This document shows, one piece after another, positions 23,053 to 33,479 of a stretch of DNA of 64,000 bases; position 1 is the stretch's first letter, and each line of letters starts with the position of its first letter. The stretch is from Macrothele yani (lineage: Eukaryota; Arthropoda; Arachnida; Araneae; Macrothelidae): the NCBI GenBank assembly GCA_039090855.1, contig CM077013.1, forward strand, positions 141,443,240 through 141,507,239, in the 5' to 3' direction. The position numbers and the translations under genes were made by a program. Under the pieces are notes generated by a model, which saw only the letters and a list, made by a program, of their open reading frames with translations, ran no database searches and was not told the DNA's origin.

Positions 23053-23187
23053 ACAGTGTATCAGAACTACCAGCGAGTAACAATACAAGAAAGCCCTGGA
23101 AGAGTAGCTGCAGGTCGGCTTCCAAGGTCAAAAGATGTCATTCTTCTTGGTGACTTATGTGATATTTGCAAACCTGGAGATGAAATT
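23053..23187 (+). CDS. MCM2: MCM2 exon C
   Basis: 45 codons, phase 0 at both ends. TTTAG acceptor to 23052 and GTAAGT donor at 23188. It reads [16 protein letters not shown], then [19 protein letters not shown] and KPGDEI, the OB-fold segment of the N-terminal domain directly after the zinc finger. No frame defects. The flanking introns are about 11.1 and 9.6 kb. Confidence 0.96.
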
Positions 23188-23404
23188 GTAAGTTGGATTA
23201 GAACTGTTTCGAATGATAATTTTTAGTTGCCTATGAATAGTTTTAGTGGAGGTGCATTTCTTGTTCTCTTTAAACATGAAAATATTCATTGTGGTGACAA
23301 AAACAGTGTTTAAGCTGGAATTTTTTCTCTTGTAGTAATTTGGCTATTTTCTCAGCAAAGGTTGTAGCAAAATGCAGTGCAGATTAGCCAAATTTACTGT
23401 TCTA

Positions 23405-24275
23405 CAGGGTGTTCGGAAGTGATGTATGCAATTTCAAAGTTGATTAGTACAAAAAGTATTTGCGATATGGAGGTTTTACGTTTTGTCCGCATTTAAGCAA
23501 CTTCTAAAGTTTTATTTTTCCTTTGATAGTGCAGTGTGACACAACATAGTGAAAATGGTGGTACCACGGGAAAAAGCTGCTTGCGTGATGTGGTTTGCAA
23601 CATTTCATGTGTCAGGTACCATCAACAAGCATAATTGCCGAATTTGGAGTTCGGAAAATCCCCATGCTGTCCTGGAACACACAAGACACAGCCCCAAAGT
23701 TAATGTTTGGTGTAGCATTATGCAAGACAGGGTGATTGGACCATTCTTGTTTGCTGAACCAACCATAACTGGCAGCACATACCTGGACATGTTACAATGT
23801 TCGTCATTCCGCAACTGCAGGAAATTCCAGACATCATTTTCCAGCAAGATGGGGCTTCCCCTCATTGGTCATCAGGCGTTCATGCATGCTTGGATCAGCA
23901 CTTCCCTGGTCGGTGGATTGGACGTGGAAATCCAATGACATGGCCTCCCCATTCGCCAGACATAACCCCCTGTGATTGTTTTTATGGGGGTTCCTAAAAG
24001 ACATTGTCTACCGGAAAAAGGTTGTCTCCCTCAATGTCCTGAAGGCACGCATCACCGCAGCCTTCCCCCACGTCACCCCAGACATTCTGCTCTGTACTTG
24101 GTCCGAAATCAACATCCTACGCGCTACGAGTGGAGCACATGTGCAAGTGTATTGATCGCAAAGCTATAAACTTTAGAACTTGTTTAATCTTGGACAAAAC
24201 AAAAAACATTTGTATCGCAAATACTTTTTGTATGATTTAACTTTGAAATTATATGCATCATTTCTGAACACCTTG
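23405..24275 (+). mobile_element. DD41D-type Tc1/mariner element, internally deleted
   Basis: Termini ACAGGGTGTTCGGAAGTGAT and its near complement ending CTGAACACC, followed by matching subterminal blocks (TACAAAAAGTATTTGCGATA on the left). Only about 870 bp, against the usual 1.3 kb or more. The start of the transposase is fused to its middle. Confidence 0.85.
23554..24168 (+). pseudogene. DD41D transposase, deleted and frameshifted
   Basis: MVVPREKAACVMWF (N-terminus) runs directly into ATFHVSGTINKHNCRIW, so the helix-turn-helix and the first catalytic Asp are lost. A second frame (23797-23997) carries FQQDGASPHW (second Asp) and SPDITPCDCF (third Asp). I count 41 residues between them, the DD41D spacing. 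It cannot be active. Confidence 0.82.
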
Positions 24276-24367
24276 TTCTTTTTTTTTTTTTTTTTTTGCT
24301 ATATTTACGTATGAAAATGCAAGTGCAATGCATTGACTAAATGGTACTTTTAATAGAATTCAAGAAT

Positions 24368-24587
24368 GCCGCCCCGGTGGCGCAGTGGTCTAAGCGATGG
24401 CCTCTGATCATTCGTCCGAACGAGGTCCGGGTTTGAATCCCGGTGAGGCATGGATGTTGTGTTTGTCTTACGGCACTGGCTCTCTCCCTTCCCTGGAACC
24501 AGTGACCCTAAATTAGGGACGGGCGACTGCTTATAGCCCATTGAGTTGCTCACGGGGGTCGTTAAACCTCCAATAAAAAAAATAAAA
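24368..24587 (+). mobile_element. tRNA-derived SINE, copy 1 (best preserved)
   Basis: The tRNA-like head has an A box (GGTGGCGCAGTGG, 24376-24388) and a B box (GGTTTGAATCC, 24430-24440). A non-tRNA body follows (CACTGGCTCTCTCCCTTCCC and GCGACTGCTTATAGCCC) with an A-rich tail. An 11-bp target duplication AATTCAAGAAT flanks it (24357-24367 and 24588-24598), which proves insertion. RNA polymerase III would read it in the MCM2 sense direction. Confidence 0.92.
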
Positions 24588-25111
24588 AATTCAAGAATAA
24601 AAATAAATAGGCTTTTAGACTTTTAATTTTAATAAAAAAATACATTTGCTGATGCATGCAGTTTGTGAAAATATATACAAAGATAAGGACTAAGCAAAGC
24701 CACAACTAATGACACACTGGTGGGGCCAAACCAAAACAGTGCATGCTGCTAACCACCAAAAAAAAGCTAATGAAATGCCGCTTTCCTTATCCATTGCAGC
24801 AAACTCTTGCGAAAGGTGCTCTCAAGGCTCACTGGTGCTTTTCTACAATAGGAAAAAAGAAAACGGAGTTGAAATGACAACAGGGCAAAGCAGCGTGCGA
24901 CAATGATGATGGAAAGAAAAAATGGCGAGAAAGGATACCAGGTTAGCAGAGTGAAGCAGCAATGACGGAATGAAAAAATAATGGTGAGAAAAAGAAAACA
25001 CAAAGATATGAAAGTGGGTTGGGGGCGACGACAGGAAAAATATGACAGTTAAAAAACACAACACAAGGGTGAAGCAGAGGTTGGCAGGATGACAGAAGGG
25101 GAGAAATAACG
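24588..25111. other. Intron sequence, unassigned
   Basis: Purine-rich (A/G) on the + strand at 24840-25110. No gene recognised. Confidence 0.4.
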
Positions 25112-25340
25112 GGGCCACCTCGGTGATGCAGTTGTCTAAGCGATGGCTTCTGATCATTCGTCTGAAAGGGGTCCGGGTTCGAATCACGGTGAGGCATGGA
25201 TGTTGTGTTTGTCTTACGGCACTGGCTCTCTCCCTTCCCTGGAAACAGTGGCTCTAAATTAGGGATGGGCGACTGCTTATAGCCCATTGAGATGTTCACG
25301 GTGGTCGATAAACCTCCAATAAAAAAACTAAAAAAAAAAA
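25112..25340 (+). mobile_element. tRNA-derived SINE, copy 2
   Basis: Same family as copy 1: B box GGGTTCGAATC near 25168, conserved body and an A-rich tail at 25320-25340. The A-box region is mutated (GGTGATGCAGTTG). Confidence 0.9.
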
Positions 25341-25489
25341 CTAACAGGAAGCACTTGCTTTTGGGGATTCAGTGAGAAATTTTTGTAACAAAATTGCAGT
25401 CTTTATTGCAGTTTGGTGAAAATGCAAGCAACAGCTTAAACACTGGTGTCAAAGCAAATGTGGGTAAGCACTTCTTTTTAATCACACCA

Positions 25490-26729
25490 TACACCGAAGA
25501 GCAATTTAATTAGAGAGATGCCTGTCTAGTAACGTGTAGCACCCACCACCTTTCACCCTGATGACGGCGGCGATTCATCTTGGCATGGACTCGACAAGAC
25601 ACCTGAAGCGTTGGGAAGCCATATGGATTCACGACCCCTGAACAAGCTCCCACAGTTCACGAAGATTTGATGGAGGAGGGGGTCAGAGCCTCGAACATCT
25701 CTCTCGATGACATCCTGAATGTGCTCGATGGGGTTGAGGTCAGGTGACCTAGCTGGCCAAGGAAGCGAGGTCACGTCGGTGGAGTGTTCAGCCAACCATT
25801 CGGATACAATTCGGGAGCGATGCCATGGTGCATTGTCTTGTTGCAGGATGAGGTCCTTAGTGGGATGTTGAAGACGCACAAACGGGAGCAAATGGTCGTC
25901 CAGGATATCCCGGTAACGTTGACCAGTGAGGGACGATGCCACATGTACCAGGAGTCCTATTTCAGTCCACGTAAACAGTCCCCAGATGAGAATGCCACCC
26001 TCACCAGCTTGAAGAGTACCCTGCTGGCAAGAAGGATCCATCGCTTCATGTGGTTTGTGCCGAACTCGTATCCTGCCATCCGCATGTGCCAACGTGAATC
26101 TCGACTCATCAGTCCAGGCAACGTTTTTCCACATGTCTAAGGTCCAGTGGCGATGTTTCCGTGCCCATGCTAATCTTTGCACCCTGTGATGTGCAGTCAG
26201 CAGCGGTACCCTCGTGTGACGATGGCTTCTGTGCCCCATAGTGAGGATATGGTTCTGGATGGTGTGGCTGCTTACACATTTTTGTTCACCAGCGTTAAAT
26301 TGCCGAGTAATTTCTTGCACTGTGGCCCGCCTATTTGCTGTTACAATGCAAGCTAGCCGACGATGACCCCGTTCATCCACACGCTCTTGTCCACGGCAGT
26401 TGGCTCTTGCAAGAATGGTTTTACCAGATTCGATGTACTCACGGTGCACCCATGACACAGTGGCTCGTGAAAATCTCAGTGCCTGCACGACTTCCGAGAT
26501 GGAGTGACCCATTCGTCGAGCCCCGACAATTTGCCCATGATCAAATGCGCTTAGATCCTTCGTCTTACCCATACTGCGTCCGACTCTTACTGATTCCCGT
26601 CGCATCACTCCTTATATCCTTATATTGTCGGATCGCTGCATACGTCATGTCGTTTCCGTTTACAGGGCCGCCCACAGCGCCACATTTGCATAAAGCCAGC
26701 TGTGTCTAATTCAATTGCTCTTCAGTGTA
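25490..26729 (-). mobile_element. Tc1-like (DD36E-type) DNA transposon, best-preserved copy
   Basis: Left terminus TACACCGAAGAGCAATTTAA. The right terminus has a complement that starts TACACTGAAGAGCAATTGAA. About 1240 bp. It lies antisense to MCM2 and ends 20 bp before the Penelope-like element. Confidence 0.9.
25553..26608 (-). CDS. Tc1-like transposase, long open frame with altered C-terminus
   Basis: 351 residues without a stop. The likely start is the second Met, MGKTKDLSAFDHGQIVGARR, at about 26572. Two helix-turn-helix regions are followed by AWTDESRFTLAHADG (first Asp), LILQQDNAPWHRSRIV (second Asp) and SPDLNPIEH (Glu), with 36 residues between the second Asp and the Glu. The whole catalytic triad is present in one frame. 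After DPLL the frame leaves the family sequence: another frame carries the expected LRELWELVQGS and RFRCLVESMPR, so one indel near 25690 has replaced the last 50 or so residues. Probably inactive. Confidence 0.88.
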   Translation of the reverse strand: MMRRESVRVGRSMGKTKDLSAFDHGQIVGARRMGHSISEVVQALRFSRATVSWVHREYIESGKTILARANCRGQERVDERGHRRLACIVTANRRATVQEITRQFNAGEQKCVSSHTIQNHILTMGHRSHRHTRVPLLTAHHRVQRLAWARKHRHWTLDMWKNVAWTDESRFTLAHADGRIRVRHKPHEAMDPSCQQGTLQAGEGGILIWGLFTWTEIGLLVHVASSLTGQRYRDILDDHLLPFVRLQHPTKDLILQQDNAPWHRSRIVSEWLAEHSTDVTSLPWPARSPDLNPIEHIQDVIERDVRGSDPLLHQIFVNCGSLFRGRESIWLPNASGVLSSPCQDESPPSSG

Positions 26730-26749
26730 GTGTTGGACGGTTACTTGAA

Positions 26750-28850
26750 ATATTATTATATCTCATGTGATTCTATCAATAAAGTTCATATACAGTTACG
26801 TGACCACAAGGTTCTTCAGGAAGACGCTTTAACGTCTGTAAATTCTGTTTTACACATTCTGTAACGTGGATACAGTCTGTGGTGGTGCATTAACTTATTC
26901 TATTAAAATATAAATCAGTTAGAAGTCCTAAAGATGTTACTTACGAAAGTGCGTGTTCAGTCCAATGTCGGTAGTTATTGAGTTTCTTTGTCCAAAGTTG
27001 TATCTTGCTTCAATATGGTCAGTTGTTAGGGTTAGTTCGGGAGCCATTTCGTTATAAGTTGTACCCTACTTCGGATATGTCCAGATGTTAGGGTTAGTTC
27101 CGTTCTGGCTGTGTCGACATCATATTGAATGGGCAAAGGTTTCCAGATAATAATTAAAGATTATTGAGTTAAGAGTTACTATTTACATACAACTTGAAGT
27201 TCCACGTTGGATGTACATAGATGAATATAATAGCTATTACAAAACAATTAAAGTTACCGTGGAGCGAGGAAAGGGTGGAATCTTACCATACTTAGACATA
27301 TTACTATCTCATAAACAAAATAACATTGATTTCCAAGTATATAGAAAACCTGACAACATCACTAATATCATTCCTGAGAACTCTCACCATCCAGCATCTT
27401 ACAAATTTGCAGCTTTCCGATCATATAGCAATAGAGCGTTTACTCATACATCTAATGCCCAACTGCTAAAAAATGAATTGAATTGGATAAAGAACACAGC
27501 AATAAACTTCTGTTATGATGTGAAGAAAATAACCTTATTAATAGATGTAACCCTAGAAATAAACAACAAAGGAGTACACAGACTCAACAGGTAAAAAAAT
27601 TTTGTGGATCATTACCATATATACCAGAGATCACAACTATTATGAAGAAAACATGTAAAAAATATGACCTAGATTTTGGTGTACAAACGAGAGATATAAC
27701 GAAATCTCTTAGTAACTATCACAGAAAGACCCCAATCTTTCAAAAAGCGGGTGTCTACTCTATACCATCAATAAATAATCAAAATAAAATCGTCAACCAA
27801 TATATAGGCAGTACAAAAAGAAATATTAAAATCAGATTGATCGAACACATGAAGAACTGGAGCAGAAGAGAGAACAAAATAGCACTTATTGACTTCTGTT
27901 TGGATAGTCAATGTATACCCCATTGGGAAGGAATTACAATATTAAACCAGCAAAATAATATGAGAACAATACAAATAGCAGAAGCAGTAATAATAAATAA
28001 GATCAAACCATTTAACTGCAATAATAACAGTCCATACGACCTTTCGTACGCTTGATCGAAACTGAGAAGAAATGGAATAGGGAGAGGAGAGAGAAGAAAA
28101 GAAAAAGGAAGAGTGAGAATGACGTAGATGAAGATAAAGTTGATGTGACCTGACACTAGATAGCATTGGCAATGGGTTAAATGGGGAACATGCGCACTGT
28201 GGACACAAGACTTTCAGATAGCAGACTTCGACAGAGGGTGTGAAGTCTCTGTTGAAAACGCCAGGGTAGAGCCTAGGTGAAACGCGCGTCCGGTGATTGA
28301 GACTGTGGACGGTATGAGGTGGTGCATATAACGATTTTAACTTGAACCTTTTAAAGCTTTTAAAAATTTTTATGAACCTGACCAAACTTTGAAGACTTCC
28401 TCAGCATTTCCAAGAGAGTGTAGCATTGACGAGATAGCCCTAAAGGCCAAGTACGACGTGGAACTTCAAGTTGTATGTAAATAGTAACTCTTAACTCAAT
28501 AATCTTTAATTATTATCTGGAAACCTTTGCCCATTCAATATGATGTCGACACAGCCAGAACGGAACTAACCCTAACATCTGGACATATCCGAAGTAGGGT
28601 ACAACTTATAACGAAATGGCTCCCGAACTAACCCTAACAACTGACCATATTGAAGCAAGATACAATTTTGGACAAAGAAACTCAATAACTACTGGACGTT
28701 GGACTGGACATGCACTTCCGTAAGTAACATCTTTAGGACTTCTGATTTATATTGTAATAGATTAAGTTAATGCACCACCACAGACTGTATCCACGTTACA
28801 GAACATGTAAAACAGAATTTACAGACGTTAAAGCGTCTTCCTAAAGAAAC
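26750..28850 (+). mobile_element. Penelope-like element with inverted flanking repeats
   Basis: The two ORF fragments at 27211-28055 are bracketed by inverted copies of the arm described at 13215-14260: 26750-27210 to the left and 28372-28848 (reverse complement) to the right. Telomere-like GTTAGGGTTAG motifs sit at 27025 and 27087, with complements at 28566 and 28628. The RT N-terminal half is absent, so this is a 5'-truncated copy whose upstream flank is an inverted terminal piece, an arrangement known for Penelope-like elements. Confidence 0.85.
27211..28055 (+). pseudogene. Penelope-like RT C-terminus and GIY-YIG endonuclease
   Basis: 27211-27594 carries the end of the RT: ILPYLDILLSHKQN, VYRKPDNITN and SHHPASYK, the characteristic Penelope thumb-region blocks. 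27642-28055 carries the linker and the GIY-YIG nuclease: GVYSIPS, QYIGSTKRNIKIRLIEH and a terminal AEAVIINKIKP with the presumed catalytic Glu. A frame break lies between them near 27590. In the family this enzyme nicks DNA to prime reverse transcription. The RT palm is missing, so the copy is not autonomous. Confidence 0.88.
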
Positions 28851-29257
28851 CTGAAATATTGCTTTATGGAAAATTTTTGAAGAAAAATTGACTTATTTAA
28901 AATTGCAACCCCCCCCCCTCATCCTCCATGAGTTTCAATATGCTAATTGGTTTCCTTTAATCTTTAAAAGAGCCTTGTCAGCTAGGAATATACAAGATTG
29001 GGTCGCCAGCCCAATGCTGGAGAAAGTACAAATCACAGGGCAACTGCCATTTAATGGCCGTCCAGGGACAATTTTTGTGGTACCTATCCACATTTGCATT
29101 ATGTTCAGGGAAACTCCCTGAAAAAAACCTCAGTATTGGATGTGCAGAAACAAGGAATTGAACTCTCAATGTCACTTACTAAACAGACATGAGGCTGGCG
29201 ATTAGCCAACTGTGCCATGCTGAGTGTTTTTTTTTTGTTTTGGTAACATTTTAAAAT
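28851..29257. other. Intron sequence, unassigned
   Basis: A C run at 28909-28919. Short frames on both strands at 28890-29170 match nothing recognised. Confidence 0.4.
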
Positions 29258-29456
29258 CTGTCGCCCCATTGGTCTAAGCACTGGCTTCTCACTGTACGCC
29301 TGATTGGGCCTGAGTTCAGGTCCAGGGTGAGACATGTTTGGTGTATTTGTCTTGTTGAAATATTGTGTTTGCCATGAAAAATTGTCATAAGCTAAACATG
29401 GGTGACTGCTTATATAGCCCTTAGAGTTATTCACGGTGGTCCTTAATCTGTAATAA
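29258..29456 (+). mobile_element. tRNA-derived SINE, copy 3 (degraded)
   Basis: Most diverged copy. CCATTGGTCTAAGCACTGG, a weak B box (CTGAGTTCAGGTCC), the TGACTGCTTATATAGCCC block and CACGGTGGTCCTTAA at the end identify the family. Confidence 0.75.
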
Positions 29457-30171
29457 TTTTTTTCTAACTTGCATATTTGAGAACCATGTAGTCTTGTACA
29501 TAGAAATTTGTTTGATTAAAACCTCTATTTAACTCTTGAATGCATTACAAGCTGCTGACAGCACCTACACAAAAGATAGCACCAGAATGGCGGCAAAGTT
29601 CAAAATGCATTGACCATAATTGTTGTCTAAACTCATTCGATGCTCTTTCAAGGATTAACACTTTACCCCCCCCCTTTACCTCCAACATTTTTAAGGATTT
29701 TATGTTGTTACCTGTATCTGAAGCAATGTCTTGGGGTGAAGTTTAAAACTCATTTTCTTATTTTCTTGTTACATCAAATGGCAACAGGGAAAACAATTTC
29801 CAGAATGAGACTACCTGTTACTCCATGAACCAAATTATTTGATAAGATGGCACATAAAACTACATACAAGTGAAATTTTTCAATTCCATTATTTTATTGA
29901 TCTCAAAAGCTGCCAAAAGTAAAGAAGTGTTTGCCAAATGACAGAGGGTGGTCTTATCAATGTAGCTTGTTTTGAAGATGGTAAAAAGCTGTAGATCAAA
30001 GAAATATTATGTTGGTTTTGAAATAGAAGCCATTAGTAAAAAGTAGGAGAATACCCACGGTTTCCTACATGTAAACTGCACCCACAAAAGTGCAATTTTC
30101 TCAATGTGAGTTTTGCATGCATACATGTATATTACTAAAATCTTCTTTTGAATTCAAGGGTTGCCACCCTG
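29457..30171. other. Intron sequence, unassigned
   Basis: AT-rich with a C run near 29670. No repeat family or gene recognised. Confidence 0.45.
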
Positions 30172-30380
30172 GTGGCACAGTAGTGTAAGTTCTGGCTTGT
30201 GACCATTCATCTGAAAGGGTCTGGGTTCGAATACTGGTGAGACATGAATGTTGTGTTTGTCATACAGCACTGGCTCTCTCCCTTTCCTGTGACCCTAAAT
30301 TAGGGATGGACAACTGGTTGTAGTCCATTGAGTTGCTCACAGTGGTCAAACAAAAACCCAAACAAAATAATAATAATAAT
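30172..30380 (+). mobile_element. tRNA-derived SINE, copy 4
   Basis: Head CACCCTGGTGGCACAG, B box GGGTTCGAATAC, conserved body and an (AAT)n tail near 30368. Short flanking AAGGGTT on both sides suggests a partial target duplication. Confidence 0.85.
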
Positions 30381-30834
30381 TAAGGGTTAGCTTCACAAAG
30401 AGAGGCACCAAATATTAATTACTGTTGATGTTGAAAATTGATTACTATTAATGTATCAAAAATCTCCATTTTCAACAATCTTGGCACAGAACTCGAATGT
30501 AAGACACATTTACCTTATGCACAACTTTTTGTACATTATTTTTTTCTCTTTCACACTTTCCTGAATCTGCTTTTTCCGTGATTTTCTTAAGTTTCCTTTA
30601 TTTTTCCTTTCATGTCACTGGAGCTGAATAAATTCCTTTAGTTAATAAAGAAAATTCTTCATTATCTATTCCTTCAATATGGCTAAACCATCTCAGAGTA
30701 TTTGTCTTTACCCAGGGCTAGCACTAAGAAATTCAAAGCTTTACCCAAAGAAAAAATTCATTAGCCACATTTTGAAAGCATTAGTCAATATTTGTGGCTA
30801 TGTTGAAAGAATGCATGATAGATACTAGCTAAGG
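30381..30834. other. Intron sequence, unassigned
   Basis: Contains CTTTTT-rich segments. No gene recognised. Confidence 0.4.
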
Positions 30835-31131
30835 AAACTTATTTAGCCTAAGTGGCATGAAAGAAAAAAAGACCAGATTCAGCAATGCCTGCAAGAGAAA
30901 AAGACAATGAGTATGAATTACAGAAGGTATGATGGATGTTAACCAAGCTCAAATCGTGTGCTAAAGTCTTTTTAAATTAAGATGTTTGATGCATCAGTAG
31001 TGCGTAGAATTTAACACAGTGAATCCCTTTGTTTTGGTAGATGGTCTTACTTTGAGGAGCTAACCGCTAAAACTCGAAAAACAGCTTAGTGATATATGTA
31101 TGTATTAAACAAGCATACTTAATTTCCATTT
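30835..31131 (+). mobile_element. LINE 3' end fragment, copy 1
   Basis: Matches the 3' part of the LINE fragment at 39940-40555: TTTAGCCTAAGTGGCATGAAAG, GAGAAAAAGACAATGAGTATG, then GAGGAGCTAACC and CAGTGATATATGTATG-like tail. The coding potential has decayed. The terminal part (31029-31131) is duplicated directly downstream. Confidence 0.7.
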
Positions 31132-31195
31132 GTTTTGGTAGATGGTCTTCCTTTGAGGAGCTAACCACTAAAACTCGAAAAACAGCTTAGTGATA
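31130..31195 (+). repeat. Direct duplicate of LINE 3' end, interrupted by Tc1
   Basis: 31130-31195 repeats 31029-31095 with few changes. The rest of the duplicated unit (TGTATGTATTAAACAAGC onward) resumes at 32508-32541, on the far side of the Tc1 element. Confidence 0.8.
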
Positions 31196-31210
31196 CTTTA
31201 TCTACCAACA

Positions 31211-31334
31211 GAGAGTTCTGTTGGTTCGATTCCACAGCGGCGGCTGAAAAACAATTTTTCGGTTGCTGTGTGTTTCTGGAACGTGGAAAGAGCGATGTAT
31301 TTATTAACTGTCGCCACGTATTTGGAATATTTTT
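31211..31334. mobile_element. MITE family Y, copy 1, inserted in Tc1 terminus
   Basis: Flanked by the direct repeat ACCAACA (31204-31210 and 31335-31341). The internal block GGCGGCTGAAAAACAATTTT to GTGTTTCTGGAACGTGGAAA is shared with 49775-49925 and 50078-50230. Confidence 0.75.
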
Positions 31335-31459
31335 ACCAACAAGTAATTGAACACCTATGATAGCAAAGGAAAACGAAGTTTATTCACCTTCAATAGTTGG
31401 TGGAGCCTCCACGAGCGGCGATTACAGCTGCGACCCTCCGGGGCATACTCTCAACCAGG

Positions 31460-32417
31460 CGTGGTACAACGGCTAGCGGTATTTTCATCCACTCGGCTTG
31501 GAGATCGGACGGTGGGGGCACCCCTTAAGTCGACGCTACGACTCGTCCCAGAGGTGCTCGATAGGGTTAAGGTCCGGGCTCTGCGCAGGCCAGTCCATTC
31601 GATTAACTCCATTGTCACCATACCAAGCCATGGTGGACCTCGCAACATGACAGGTGGCATTGTCATCCTGAAAGTAACACGGGTCCACCCCGTAAAACTG
31701 CCACAACGTAGGAAGCGCATGGTCATCCAAAATGGTGCAGTAGGTCTCGGCATTGAGTCTACCAGGAATTGTGATCAAGGGTGCCGTGCCATACCAGGAG
31801 AAACGCCCCCATAGCATAATTCCACCGCCGCCGAACTTCACAGTTGGCACAATACATTCCGGCAGGAGGCGTTCTCCAGGCAGATGCCAAACCCAGACCC
31901 TGCCATCTGAACGGTAGAGGATGAACCTTGATTCGTCGCTCCAGAGAACCTGTTTCCACTGTCGATGTTCTTTGCACCGCGTTAGCCGAACAGCGCTATT
32001 GGACTTGGTGATCAAAGGCTTGTGGGCGGCAGCACGTCCATGATAACTGAGCAGATGGGCTTCCTTACGGATGGTATTCATCAAAAGAACACTCCCGGAT
32101 GCCTGTTGAAACTCCTCGCTGATGTGGCCCATCGATTTGGTGCGGTTCTTCCGAATTTCTCTGGCCAGCACCCGTCGGTCTCTAACTCCCAGTTTTGTGG
32201 GTCTGCCGAGTCGGAGCACATTCCGACAGTCACCTCTCATGTTCCACTTGCCAAACACGTAGGCCAGTGTCGATTTTGGGTACTTCAACTTGCTGGATAT
32301 GTCACGTATGGATTGGCCATTTCTGTGATACCCGGCGATTACACCTTTCTCGAAATCAGAGAGCTCCGAACTGCGTGGCATCTTGCATGTGACTGGTTGC
32401 GTTGTTGTTTCCCACAC
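31460..32417 (-). pseudogene. Tc1 transposase (DD34E), C-terminally broken
   Basis: The frame 32417-31536 gives 293 residues. The probable start is [22 protein letters not shown] at about 32384. Helix-turn-helix DNA-binding regions are followed by [16 protein letters not shown] (first Asp), [14 protein letters not shown] (second Asp) and [13 protein letters not shown] (Glu), with 34 residues between the last two. The frame then ends early. The remaining C-terminal residues lie in another frame toward 31460. Triad complete, C-terminus lost. Confidence 0.87.
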
Positions 32418-32507
32418 GATATTTAACGGCGGTGGCCGTGACGTCTATGAGGACCGCAGATATCGTTGATTGCAGGGGTGTCCAATTACTTGTTGGTAGA
32501 TAGTGTA

Positions 32508-32780
32508 TATGTATGTATTAAACAAGCATACTTAATTTCCATAGCTAAGTTCGGTATCAATTGAATGAAACTGTCAACCATATAATGAACTTTCTGTTTT
32601 ATTTTTAAATAGTAAAATTACTAAATAAATATGTACCATAGTCATTGAATATTAATTTACCCAATAGTTTTCTTTTTTATAGTAATTACATCTGCTTTTA
32701 TTCTCTCACTTATTTTTGTGTGTTAAAACTGTGCATTTGAAAATAATTCATTCACTTTTTTTTTTCTTTCCTCTCTGTAG
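32508..32780. other. Intron sequence before MCM2 exon D
   Basis: Begins with the second half of the duplicated LINE tail (32508-32541) and ends in a polypyrimidine tract with CTGTAG acceptor at 32775-32780. Confidence 0.6.
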
Positions 32781-33479
32781 GAAGTTACAGGTATATATAC
32801 AAACAGCTATGATGGTTCTCTGAACACTGCCAATGGTTTCCCTGTTTTTGCAACTGTTATCATGGCTAACCACATTGCCAAAAAGGATAAAATTGTATCC
32901 CAAGGACTGACTGATGATGACATCAAAGCCATTGTATCCTTATCTAAAGACCAAAGAATTGGAGAAAGAATCATTGCCAGCATTGCCCCTTCCATCTTTG
33001 GGCACAGAGAAATCAAACGAGCTATTGCACTTGCCTTGTTTGGCGGTGAAGCTAAGGACCCTGGTCAAAAACATAGAGTTAGAGGTGACATCAATTTACT
33101 TATCTGTGGTGATCCAGGTACAGCAAAGTCGCAGTTCTTAAAGTACATTGAGAAGGTTGCTCCTCGTGCTGTCTATACAACTGGTCAAGGTGCATCTGCT
33201 GTTGGTCTTACTGCTTATGTTCAACGCAGCCCCATCACCAAAGAATGGACTCTAGAAGCTGGAGCATTAGTGTTGGCTGACAAGGGTGTATGTATCATCG
33301 ACGAGTTTGATAAAATGAATGATCAGGATAGGACGAGCATACACGAGGCCATGGAGCAACAGAGTATTTCCATATCGAAGGCTGGCATCGTCACATCTCT
33401 GCAAGCACGTTGTGCTGTGCTTGCTGCTGCTAATCCCATTGGTGGACGTTATGATCCATCTTTAACATTTTCCGAAAAT
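32781..33479 (+). CDS. MCM2: MCM2 exon D (AAA+ ATPase core)
   Basis: 233 codons, phase 0 at both ends, GTAAGT donor at 33480. Starts [19 protein letters not shown] and continues into the AAA+ module. Walker [10 protein letters not shown] is near exon residue 110, Walker [11 protein letters not shown] near residue 171, and the pre-sensor/sensor 1 region QSISISKAG and [12 protein letters not shown] lies near the end. It supplies ATP binding and the catalytic acidic residues of the subunit. It is by far the longest exon and shows no frame damage, which supports a functional gene. Confidence 0.97.

Larger units (their letters stand above)
31196..32505 (-). mobile_element. Tc1 (DD34E) DNA transposon containing a MITE
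   Basis: Left end CTTTATCTACCAACA after TA (31194-31195). Right end is its near complement, TGTTGGTAGATAGTG, before TA (32506-32507). Left-terminal sequence is split by a 124-bp insertion (31211-31334), after which ACCAACAAGTAATTG resumes. Antisense to MCM2. Confidence 0.9.

Noticed and set aside
24100..24300. CRISPR-like or phage features anywhere in the window
   Set aside because: No spaced short direct repeats of that kind. All tandem arrays seen are microsatellite or minisatellite DNA in a metazoan intron.
24368..24440. Functional tRNA gene at SINE heads
   Set aside because: A and B boxes are present, but the acceptor stem and the sequence between the boxes do not give a proper cloverleaf, and each is joined to a SINE body.
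24350..24553. Minus-strand proteins ending in HRDSNPDL and similar, seen at several sites
   Set aside because: Antisense translations of the tRNA-derived SINE. The recurrence reflects the repeat, not a gene family.
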